From Rhodamnia argentea (taxonomy: Eukaryota; Streptophyta; Magnoliopsida; Myrtales; Myrtaceae), in the NCBI RefSeq assembly GCF_020921035.1, contig NC_063160.1, forward strand, positions 14,473,095 through 14,537,094: DNA of 64,000 bases, in the 5' to 3' direction. A program made the translations under genes and the position numbers. Shown one piece after another: positions 1 through 7,324 of the stretch (within the stretch, counting starts at the first letter, position 1; every line of letters starts with the position of its first letter). Under the pieces are notes generated by a model. That model saw only the letters and a list, made by a program, of their open reading frames with translations, had not been told where the DNA came from and did no database searches.

Positions 1-298
1 CATGTTCGGTGAGATCATCTTGAGACATGGTCGCCAGATTCCGGCGAAACTTATCCGGCTCGTAGTCAAAGAGCGTGACAAACTCTTCGTAGTCCGACCG
101 GAACGGGTGGTCGGAGGGAAGATTTTGAGGCGCAAAACGGTTGAGCAGGTTGTGAAGTTTATCAAGGGCTCGCCGTTTCACCACTAGCATGGTGTAGGTG
201 TAACTCGGAAGGGAGATAATCTCCCTCCGGATAGCCGAGAACTCACGGCTGAAGTATGTAGGGGGAGACGAAGCCGTAGAAGAAAAAGCACGCTCCAT
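1..298 (-). CDS. Unrecognised ORF cut by the left window edge (5' part only)
   Basis: An open frame starts at an ATG at 296-298 and runs leftward for 99 codons to base 1 without a stop, so only the N-terminal part is visible. The first 30 residues are Ser/Thr/Pro- and Arg-rich. A mixed, charged stretch with many Arg, Asp and Phe/Tyr follows. I do not recognise a family. A TATA-like box at 375-384 sits about 80 bp upstream on the same strand, a spacing that suits a plant promoter with a short leader. It is the third minus-strand ORF in a row, after the two PMD genes, and probably belongs to the same mobile element. It could instead be an unrelated gene. Confidence 0.4.
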   Translation of the reverse strand, partial: MERAFSSTASSPPTYFSREFSAIRREIISLPSYTYTMLVVKRRALDKLHNLLNRFAPQNLPSDHPFRSDYEEFVTLFDYEPDKFRRNLATMSQDDLTEH

Positions 299-374
299 TA
301 AGGCTGTGAGGAAGTTTTCTCTAAGAATCAAAGGCAGAAAGGTTTGGATGAAGACGCACTCCCGGCAAGTGACC

Positions 375-384
375 CTATTTATAG
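375..384 (-). promoter_or_regulatory. TATA box for the left-edge ORF
   Basis: The minus strand reads CTATAAATAG here. A start site about 30 bp downstream would give a leader of roughly 45-50 nt before the ATG at 298. This is seen directly in the sequence; promoter activity is inferred. Confidence 0.4.
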
Positions 385-762
385 ATAAAGGCCAAGGAAC
401 GGTTCGTCCCACGATGCTGAGTATCCGCCCACGACCTTCCGACGATCGAGGCGATAAAGGATAGTGGACGGTTATCGAGGCGAGAAGGTATATCGCGATT
501 GGTGAAACACATAAGCAACCATAATGGCGTGAGTGGCGGGTTTTCCGCTGGCTATTAACCACGACGAACCGTCATGGCGATTTGAATTCAGAAGAAGAAA
601 TCGGAAACGACGCCTTTCATTAAATGCCGCATGGAAAAAGGGTGATCCTGGGAAAGATCGCGTCATGATGAACTTTGGAGAATTGACACTAAGACCGCCA
701 GTTCAATGATAGAATAAGATGATAAGGACGGGTGGCATTAATATGGAACTAGCAACAACGGA
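385..762. other. Spacer between two minus-strand element ORFs
   Basis: I see no convincing coding region or repeat here. It separates the stop of the coiled-coil ORF (763) from the promoter of the left-edge ORF. It presumably holds the 3' untranslated region of the former. Confidence 0.4.
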
Positions 763-1419
763 CTACAATACGTGCTGTTCAAGACTCAAGACGAAACTAT
801 GAAGTTGCATTTCACCATTGCGGTTGGCGTCAACAATTGCCTCCTTTCGATGGCTGGCTTGCATCATGTTAAGGTGCGTTGATTCGCAAGTTGCCTCTTG
901 CTGTTTGATTGTCTTCAATTGTGCAGATAGTACTTGCAGGGTGGTACAACCGTCACTTTCCAGGGTATCAAGAATACTACGTCGATAAGCCGGCTCATTG
1001 TCAGCAAGAAGGGAATCTGTTTCCAACTTGTCGATAATCACTAGTTCACGTTGCCTTATCCTGAAGGACCTTAAAGTCGAGCTAAATGTGAGGAAGAGCT
1101 CATTAATGGCAAATCTAAGGGCACGACATTGGATCGGATAGGGCAAATGAGCCGGAAAAGCAAGGAGAGCTTTGATCTCGTCCTCGACGCACGCTTGGTT
1201 ACATATGTAGGCATATCCTCCTCCTAGTAAGTCATGCGGGCGTGACCACTTGCTGCGAAGGTATGAATAGTCGCAGCGGAGAGTATTCGATGGGCCAGCC
1301 GAGGCACTCGCCATGTTCATATGAACAACCCACGATTTGTTGGATAAGTCGTCCGTGCGGCCATCAGAAGCTAGTGAATCATCCGGGAAGAAAGTCGGAT
1401 CAATAATTACATCAAGCAA
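763..1419 (-). CDS. C-terminal alpha-helical region of the second PMD gene (separate frame)
   Basis: This 218-codon frame begins 13 bp before the end of the upstream PMD ORF (overlap 1407-1419) in another frame. Residues from about 75 onward are rich in Leu, Glu, Lys and Gln and look helical or coiled-coil. The sister PMD gene also has a coiled-coil tail downstream, at 3202-3891. I infer that this frame is the natural C-terminus of the PMD protein, joined either by a short intron or across a frameshift. The first 70 residues are Ser/Asp-rich linker. No catalytic motif is visible. Joining to the PMD ORF by splicing is unproven, so a decayed gene remains possible. Confidence 0.45.
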   Translation of the reverse strand: MLDVIIDPTFFPDDSLASDGRTDDLSNKSWVVHMNMASASAGPSNTLRCDYSYLRSKWSRPHDLLGGGYAYICNQACVEDEIKALLAFPAHLPYPIQCRALRFAINELFLTFSSTLRSFRIRQRELVIIDKLETDSLLADNEPAYRRSILDTLESDGCTTLQVLSAQLKTIKQQEATCESTHLNMMQASHRKEAIVDANRNGEMQLHSFVLSLEQHVL

Positions 1420-3080
1420 GAATGCAGGGAAGTACCCACTTTCATTATCAGATTGATTATATCAACAAAGGATTTACCTTCATCGATCGGTTGCTCAAGT
1501 ATAATGCTCGGAAGAACGAAAGAAGCAGGTCTTCTTAAAGGATGCGATAAGCCCAATGAGTGTCGACGGACTTTCGAGAGAACGTCCATTGCACTGGTTG
1601 GGAACAAAGAGGAGCGATAGGAGAGCCACCACTTGTCGAAAAATGAGGTGCTACAAGGATGGTCGGAGAAGCCGACAAATACAAAGCGCCCGAGAACGGC
1701 ATGAACAACTTCGATATGGCCCATCATGTCGGGTACCTCTTTCTTGCGACCAGAGAAATGGAAATTCATGGAATACACCACCGGCATTGGAATCCCCCGA
1801 GTAAGCCCGAATTGGCGAGCACAATAATGAGGATTGTAAATCTCAAATCCTGACAAGAATTTGCCGCCACCGAACAAATTCATGGCTAAGTCAGTTTGGG
1901 CTAACACGCTCATCCAGAAAAGGCGAGAATCGGGATCTGCTTTGGAGGAGCTATAGATGTCATTGTCGATGGGCAGCCTGGAAAAGTCAAAACCGGTGAG
2001 AGACAACAATTCAATGAGGAAGTCGTCGAAAGCGGTAAGATTGTCAGGGGCACAGCGAAGGGTCCGATTGAACACCATGGGTACATCATCCCTTTTAATT
2101 TTCGATGATTCGGTTGTCGAAGTAAGCGCTTGATCAAAAAACATATGAGGAAAGTACACTCGGACCCAATAGTGCAGAATCCATAAAGGACCCGAAAAGG
2201 GGGCGGGATGATTGTCCATCGGCGAAGATTGAGCATCCGATAATCCCCGATATAATGAAGCCAGGAACATTCGGCCTAGGCCAATATCAACACCACATGC
2301 CAGTTCATATGTCATATCAAGGAATTCCGAGGAAATCCGACATGTGGGGAGACAAAAGACATATTTGCAAAGCCAACATAAAAGGAAGATCGTATGTTCC
2401 CCGGGAAGGATGGGTCCTGAAGGTTTAGCATGGTGATCCATGAATTCACCGTACGGCGAGTCAAGGCAAGAAGACACATCAAGGAAAAATTGGTTATCTA
2501 GAGGTCGAGAATTACCATCGATAAATGGAGAAAGACCGGTCAGAAACCAAATATCAAGAAGGGTAGGGGTCACTGGACCAATAGGCAAAAAGAAACAGTT
2601 CGATGACGGTGACCAAAAGCAACACAAACTACCGACGAGGCCATACTCCGAAGGATCAATGAATGTACCGCAAAAGGACAAAAGGACATCTATCCTGGCC
2701 CGTGCCCGGGTGGTGGCTGCTTCTCCTTCTAATCGTTTGTACCGGTTGTAAAACCGATGGTCGAAGCTTGGGTATGAAGAAAATCTATGGTTACTCAACG
2801 ACCAAGCAGAAGTACGGATAATAGATTGCTCGAAGGGTAAGACTTCTTCAGAGCAATGGGGAAAGCAACTAATCGGTGAAGAGGGAGGTGGCAAACTTGT
2901 GAGATGCGGACCCAAAATTATGTGACCATTGCTGGGTTGGTGATCCATGAAGGATAAGGAAAGTTCCCTTTTGGCCTCATTGTGAGAGAAAGCGTCGAAG
3001 CGCGACAAGCAAGGAGGCTGCGAGTACTCATGTGAACTTGATAGGAAAGTTCGTATGAATTGGCGTTTGGAGGCAATCAT
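1407..3080 (-). CDS. Plant mobile domain (PMD-C type) protein, copy B
   Basis: A 557-residue ORF with the plant mobile domain (PF10536, formerly called aminotransferase-like). Seen: YPSFDHR at about 103-109, the core FWSPSSNCFFLPIGP at about 155-169 followed by TLLD, GLSP at 182-185, a VYFPHMF segment, and RQFGLTRGIPMP. These match the sister ORF at 4485-6023 in order and spacing. PMD-C proteins occur in plants both inside Gypsy and Mutator transposons and as domesticated silencing factors (MAIN/MAIL1). Its placement here next to an LTR favours the transposon form. Homology to copy A begins near residue 27, so a start near 3080 is plausible. However, that ATG directly abuts a TATA sequence, and Met45 (2948) is the alternative start. 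Confidence 0.65.
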   Translation of the reverse strand: MIASKRQFIRTFLSSSHEYSQPPCLSRFDAFSHNEAKRELSLSFMDHQPSNGHIILGPHLTSLPPPSSPISCFPHCSEEVLPFEQSIIRTSAWSLSNHRFSSYPSFDHRFYNRYKRLEGEAATTRARARIDVLLSFCGTFIDPSEYGLVGSLCCFWSPSSNCFFLPIGPVTPTLLDIWFLTGLSPFIDGNSRPLDNQFFLDVSSCLDSPYGEFMDHHAKPSGPILPGEHTIFLLCWLCKYVFCLPTCRISSEFLDMTYELACGVDIGLGRMFLASLYRGLSDAQSSPMDNHPAPFSGPLWILHYWVRVYFPHMFFDQALTSTTESSKIKRDDVPMVFNRTLRCAPDNLTAFDDFLIELLSLTGFDFSRLPIDNDIYSSSKADPDSRLFWMSVLAQTDLAMNLFGGGKFLSGFEIYNPHYCARQFGLTRGIPMPVVYSMNFHFSGRKKEVPDMMGHIEVVHAVLGRFVFVGFSDHPCSTSFFDKWWLSYRSSLFPTSAMDVLSKVRRHSLGLSHPLRRPASFVLPSIILEQPIDEGKSFVDIINLIMKVGTSLHSCLM

Positions 3081-3088
3081 TATTTATA
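3081..3088 (-). promoter_or_regulatory. TATA-like box abutting the ATG of PMD copy B
   Basis: The minus strand reads TATAAATA immediately before the ATG at 3080. A transcript started from this box would begin some 25-35 nt downstream, inside the ORF, and would first offer Met45. The box may be fortuitous. Confidence 0.3.
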
Positions 3089-3201
3089 AGGGATTTTGAA
3101 GTAACCGACTCGGGATTATGATGGCGATTACTCGGACGTGGGCAATTACATGGATCGTGGCAATATGCAATACGGAAAATAAGGAGAAAGAAGGGGAGAT
3201 T

Positions 3202-3891
3202 TTATTGACGAGAATCGGGATACAAAGCCGTCTTGACCCCCTCAAGCGGCTCGCAGAGTAAACATTCAAACTTCTTATTTTTATCTATATACACATTCCT
3301 AGTATGACGTCCGTCTACCTCTGCCTGCATAACCCGAGCGCAATCAGCTCGTTTCTTCTCTTCTAAGGAAGCTGCGAGCGTTTTCGGTTGATCTTCTATA
3401 GAGGATCGACGGGAAAGTACTGTCGATCGCCGACTCCGAGTCTCCTCTAGTTCTCTCTCTATCGCCAGCCTTTGTTGCTCCAGGGTAGCCTCCTTCTTAT
3501 CTAAAGCAGCAAGCTCGTCAACGGCGGATTGAAGGGACTGTTCTCCTTGAGTTACAAGTTGCCTCGCCTTTTGGGTCTCGGAGTCGGGAGAAAAGAGCCG
3601 ATCGGGAAAGTTCGACAGAGCAAGCACATTGTCCCGACATCGTCGAAAATGCATAAAGGGAGTAGGAAAGTGCTCCAAGAATGTTTTCAGCCGGCGGACT
3701 AAGCCTTGAGGAAGCTTCGCGCTGATTTCCTCTTTGACCGACCACTCCATCACGGATTGGATGTTTCGAATATTTGATGGGTTGTCAACAAAAGAGGCCA
3801 CCCCCGAATGAACAAGGTCGAGGGAGCAAGATAGCATGATTCCCAGCTTGCTGAAAATCTCTGAGTCGGGTAAGCTGCTTGATTCGGGCAT
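3202..3891 (-). CDS. Coiled-coil C-terminal region of PMD copy A
   Basis: A 229-codon frame. The stretch at about residues 95-185 is dense in Glu, Gln, Arg, Leu and Ala with heptad character (for example EQQRLAIERELEETRSRR) and is a clear coiled coil. It lies in the same frame as 3904-4368 and 4384-4578, separated from the first by a single TGA just before it. I infer that it is the tail of PMD copy A, with the stop codons marking decay or unspliced introns. Its stop is 121 bp before the start of copy B. No enzymatic motif is seen; a multimerisation role would be the usual reading of such a segment. Confidence 0.45.
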   Translation of the reverse strand: MPESSSLPDSEIFSKLGIMLSCSLDLVHSGVASFVDNPSNIRNIQSVMEWSVKEEISAKLPQGLVRRLKTFLEHFPTPFMHFRRCRDNVLALSNFPDRLFSPDSETQKARQLVTQGEQSLQSAVDELAALDKKEATLEQQRLAIERELEETRSRRSTVLSRRSSIEDQPKTLAASLEEKKRADCARVMQAEVDGRHTRNVYIDKNKKFECLLCEPLEGVKTALYPDSRQ

Positions 3892-3903
3892 ACTCGGGTG
3901 ATC

Positions 3904-4578
3904 TCAAGAGCGAGAAGATCCAGCAGGATGAACTTGAACGTCTTCGATGGGCGATAGAAGGAGAGAAGCAGCAGGAAGATCCCAGATAATATCCGCAGAT
4001 GAAGGGTCTTCAGGTGTTGAGAGACCTTCAGCTATTAAAGGAGCTTCGACCATCGGGGTCGGGACAATGGCAAGGGTCATCGAAGAAGGTTCCCCTTGAG
4101 GCTCAGTAGGCGAAGGAGCTGCGAGTTCAGACAGATCCTCAGCAATGGCAATATCGCTAGACCCCCCAATGGGTGGATCAAGATCTACCAAAGAATCTTC
4201 GGGACAAACAGTTGGAGACGCTTCGACAGGCTCGGGGACTATCGGAGATTCCACCGGAGATTTGCTCTTCTTCGCTATCATCTTTCGCCGTTTAAGAGAA
4301 GTGAACGTCTCCTCATCGGCTCCGTCGTCGGAATCGTCACCTAACGGCGAAAATAAAGCAAAAATCACCTCGGGCCAGTAATACTACGAAGACCGGGAAG
4401 AAAAAGACCTACACGAAACAGTTGTCGGACGTTTGCGACCACCAATCGAAAGGGCTACGGTGGCGTCCTTTTTCCCGGTTTTCTTCAAAGCGGGACCGGA
4501 AGGGTCAGTATCGGGCTGCTCTGGAGGATGGATGAGATGGCATCTTCGAAAGGGCTTTCGAAGGCAAAGGACGTCCAC
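3904..4578 (-). pseudogene. Acidic/Ser-Pro linker of PMD copy A with in-frame stops
   Basis: Two pieces of one frame, 4384-4578 and 3904-4368, are separated by a TAG at the lower edge of the first. The first piece holds a basic patch (KKTGKKD, GGRKRPTT). The second opens with an acidic run (GDDSDDGADEE) and a bipartite-like basic cluster (KRRKMIAKKSK), then a long Pro/Ser/Glu/Ala-rich low-complexity stretch. The basic cluster could serve nuclear import. The frame overlaps the end of the PMD ORF (4485-4578) in another frame. The candidate GT-AG gaps I tried are only 25-30 nt, too short for plant introns. I therefore favour frameshift plus nonsense decay. Confidence 0.4.
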
Positions 4579-6023
4579 CAGGTCGTAAACTCAGAAGTCA
4601 CGCCGGGGCTAGAGCGAAGCATTGTTGGGATATCCCCCGAAAACCGCCGGTACATCATGGTGGTAATCTCGGCATAGCGAGTGAACGGTTCGTCGGTCTT
4701 GATATTATACATTTTCTTGTCCATCGATAGGAAATCCATGAGATAAGGGATAGGCATAGGCACCGCCTGTCGAAGACCAAATTGCCTGGCGCAAGAATGA
4801 GGGGAATATGGTTCGAAGCCTGGATAGAATCTACCCTTAAGACATAGCCGGATTGGAAGGTCTCTAGGGAATAGGATAAAGGTCCAAAAATCACGGTGAT
4901 TGAACCGTTTCAAGGTTCGAGAGTTGAAACAAAAATTGAACTCGCCTGAGCGGTAAGGAAAGAAATCTATTCGATCAGCCTCGTAAGACAGAAGTTGTCG
5001 AAGAAAGAACCGAAAAGGCTGAACATCACCGGGAACCTTTGAAGGGACAGCTTGGAGTAGTCGTATATCAAGCTTCAAAGGGACCATGTTGGGATTGAAG
5101 GAAGGGACGCTCTCAAACATGAAAGGGAAGTAGAATGCAATCCAAGATTGAAGAATCCAGAGCGGCCACGATAGTACACCATCCTCTTCGGAATTCGACA
5201 TTAGCCGAGCGGCATAAGAAACACTCCTATACAGAGACGCAAGAGCAAGAGGGCCAAGGGCAACAAGATTCCCTTTTGCTAGAAGTAGGGCGAGATCATA
5301 ATAGTCCTTGGACACTTTGAGTGTTGGGCTAAGGAATAGATATTTCGACAGCCGGAAAAGAAGGAAGGCTGTTCGTTCCTCGACTGAAACATCCCCGGAC
5401 GTTTTACTATAGACATCGATGAACTTCCCATAAGCAAGAGAATCGTCAGAAATGGGGCAATCCTTAGTTTTTCCTAGATTCTTGACCGATGCCCCATAAG
5501 GAGAAAGACCAGCTATGGCGAAAGTATCTAGAAGGGTTACGGACATAGGACCCAACGGGAAGAAAAAGCAATTAGTGGAGGAAGACCAAAAGCTTGTAAC
5601 GGACCCCAGCAGACCTCTATTCAAATCATGGGACAACATGCCGACCTCAAGTGCTGTCCCGATTTGCGCTGTTTCCCGGAGGCCAACCGTTGGAGTATCC
5701 TCTTGAAGCCTTTGGAACCAAGCATAAGCCCTGTCATCAAATGACGGAAAACTCCTAAATTGCTGAGCCGGCATGGACCAAATGTCCTTTAGCGAAGAAG
5801 CTTGAATGGGAAGCTGCTCGTCGGCCCGCATTGGAAAGCAAGACCGAAGAGATAATGGAATGTGGAGATGATCATGGAGACTAGGCCCGAGAATGAGACC
5901 GGCGTGCTCTCGTCGAGAGTTCAACAACTTGAGGAAACAATGATCAGCGTCATCACTATTGATGATCCCATCGAAGCGGGCGATGAGTCGGTAAGAAAGG
6001 AACTCGGGAGTTTCGGTCGCCAT
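4485..6023 (-). CDS. Plant mobile domain (PMD-C type) protein, copy A
   Basis: A 512-residue ORF from ATG 6023. Domain hallmarks seen: ILGPSL at 44-49, FPSFDDR at 92-98, FWSSSTNCFFFPLGPMSVTL at 145-164 followed by LD, GLSPYG at 172-177, then AFYFPFMF and ARQFGLRQAVPMP farther on. These are the PMD (PF10536) signatures and align along the whole length with copy B, so the two are paralogs about 3 kb apart in tandem. Helical tail regions follow in another frame (3202-4578). The ATG lies 266 bp left of the LTR, with the ORF antisense to it. I infer an antisense accessory ORF of a Ty3/gypsy element. A host gene captured beside an LTR is the alternative. Confidence 0.65.
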   Translation of the reverse strand: MATETPEFLSYRLIARFDGIINSDDADHCFLKLLNSRREHAGLILGPSLHDHLHIPLSLRSCFPMRADEQLPIQASSLKDIWSMPAQQFRSFPSFDDRAYAWFQRLQEDTPTVGLRETAQIGTALEVGMLSHDLNRGLLGSVTSFWSSSTNCFFFPLGPMSVTLLDTFAIAGLSPYGASVKNLGKTKDCPISDDSLAYGKFIDVYSKTSGDVSVEERTAFLLFRLSKYLFLSPTLKVSKDYYDLALLLAKGNLVALGPLALASLYRSVSYAARLMSNSEEDGVLSWPLWILQSWIAFYFPFMFESVPSFNPNMVPLKLDIRLLQAVPSKVPGDVQPFRFFLRQLLSYEADRIDFFPYRSGEFNFCFNSRTLKRFNHRDFWTFILFPRDLPIRLCLKGRFYPGFEPYSPHSCARQFGLRQAVPMPIPYLMDFLSMDKKMYNIKTDEPFTRYAEITTMMYRRFSGDIPTMLRSSPGVTSEFTTWWTSFAFESPFEDAISSILQSSPILTLPVPL

Positions 6024-6273
6024 GAAAGCTTGGAATGCTCAGAGAAAAGGGTTTAGGGTTAAAGGAAAATTGCTAATGAGGAAAGACGACAATTGGGAGC
6101 TTTTTCAAGATCCTTAAAAGTAAGACGAAGAAGGGGCCGGTGCACGGTACGAAGTCGAAAAGTTGCGTTTTGGGAAAAAAGATCAAAGGGAAAGCGTAAT
6201 CATCATTTGTACAGTTGGAGATCACCAAACCAGAGGAAGATATTTTAAAAGAGGTAAATCTTCGATTTACATC

Positions 6274-6288
6274 TTTTAAGGAGGCATA
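6274..6288 (+). other. Candidate polypurine tract preceding the LTR
   Basis: The bases TTTTAAGGAGGCATA directly precede TGTTGACACTT. A purine-rich AAGGAGG stretch in this place is what a Ty3/gypsy polypurine tract would look like. No tRNA primer-binding site follows the LTR's other end, so this LTR should be the 3' copy or a solo LTR. Confidence 0.4.
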
Positions 6289-6328
6289 TGTTGACACTTA
6301 AAATAATCCAAGAGAGACTCGTGACAAG

Positions 6329-6540
6329 CACGTGAGGAAGCGATAATCAGCTACGGGAAGGAACACTGAAGCAAGGAACGTTTCAATCGGAAAGGTGCCA
6401 CGTGTCGGGATAAATTCTGGCGCCACTTCCTTCTAGAACAAGAAAAACGCGCGGAGGGAGGCCACGATCGAAGCGGTTGGCGGTAATCCCCACGAGGTAA
6501 AAAGAAAAGGCGCGAAGACTAGGAAACCGTCATCCACGTG
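6329..6540. promoter_or_regulatory. Three CACGTG G-boxes in the LTR U3 region
   Basis: Perfect CACGTG hexamers lie at 6329-6334, 6399-6404 (context GCCACGTGTC, ABRE-like) and 6535-6540 (CCACGTGG). All fall within 280 bp upstream of the TATA box at 6609. G-boxes bind bZIP and bHLH factors in plants; stress or light responsiveness is inferred. Confidence 0.45.
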
Positions 6541-6608
6541 GCTTATGGAAAAGAGCAAATCGTGGGGTCAAAGGAAGAAACCGCTCGGCGGTTACCAAAG
6601 AGCTTGCC

Positions 6609-6616
6609 TATAAATA
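6609..6616 (+). promoter_or_regulatory. TATA box of the LTR
   Basis: TATAAATA in the context CCTATAAATACCTC. A CA-rich leader follows, and the start of transcription (R region) is expected near 6640. Confidence 0.5.
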
Positions 6617-6738
6617 CCTCGCAATAGCAAGACACACACACACACAACAAATCCAAAACACTTGCATTTTCAAATTAGCTCTTAGCTCTTAACCTTTAGC
6701 CCTTAGCCTAGCCTAGCTGTAGTTTTCAGATCCCCGTT

Positions 6739-6979
6739 GTCGATTCAATTCCGGCGAGTATCATATCCAGAGTTAGGTGTCGTCGATTAGATTTCGGCGT
6801 CTACTCATTAGGTTCAGCATCGTCGATTAAATTCCGGTGTTGCACCCTTCACCCATCTTGTCCAAGATCGTCGATTCAATTCCGGTATTGTGTCCTATAG
6901 TTCCCGTCAGGTCTTGTCGATTGAATTCCAGCATTGTATCCTACATTATCTCCCGATCCTGTCGATTCAATTCCAGGGT
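6739..6979 (+). repeat. Six-unit degenerate repeat GTCGATTcAATTCCgG inside the LTR
   Basis: Related copies begin at 6739, 6782, 6822, 6870, 6916 and 6961, 40-48 bp apart. The 16-base core is conserved and the spacers vary. It lies just downstream of the expected transcription start, so it would be in the leader RNA of the element. Confidence 0.6.
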
Positions 6980-7324
6980 CACGTCGAAGTCCGTCACATA
7001 CTGTTACTATTGCACATTGGGCCGTCGAAGTTGTCGAAAGCCCGTTTGTAACGCGTCCTTTTGTGTAAATCTATTGCATTTGACATTCTCTGTCCAAAAT
7101 CGACCCAGAACCCCTTTTCGGAAAACGAACGGATTAAGTTCGATAAAAGATTTTCGCGTAAGCAACCTTCATTGGGCCATAGTCAATCCGGGCTTAGAAC
7201 CCATTACTAGCAAAGCCTTGTCGAGGGATTTTAACGCGCAACAAATACATACCTCTAAATGGTCGCCGTCTTGTGCGATTACATATAAAATCGTGTTCGG
7301 AGGTGAATCTATACCTAATTAATT

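Larger units (their letters stand above)
6289..7324 (+). mobile_element. Probable 3' LTR of a Ty3/gypsy (Tat-like) retrotransposon
   Basis: It starts with TG (TGTTGACACTT) next to a polypurine-like tract. It carries a plus-strand TATA box at 6609-6616, three G-boxes upstream of it, a CA microsatellite (6632-6646), and a six-unit degenerate repeat just after the presumed start site. The right border is uncertain: I place it at ...TTAATTCA near 7324, giving about 1.04 kb, with no confirmed target duplication. No partner LTR lies in the window, so the 5' LTR and gag-pol, if present, are to the left of base 1. The orientation (plus) is opposite to the PMD ORFs, as expected for antisense accessory ORFs between pol and the 3' LTR. 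Confidence 0.5.
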
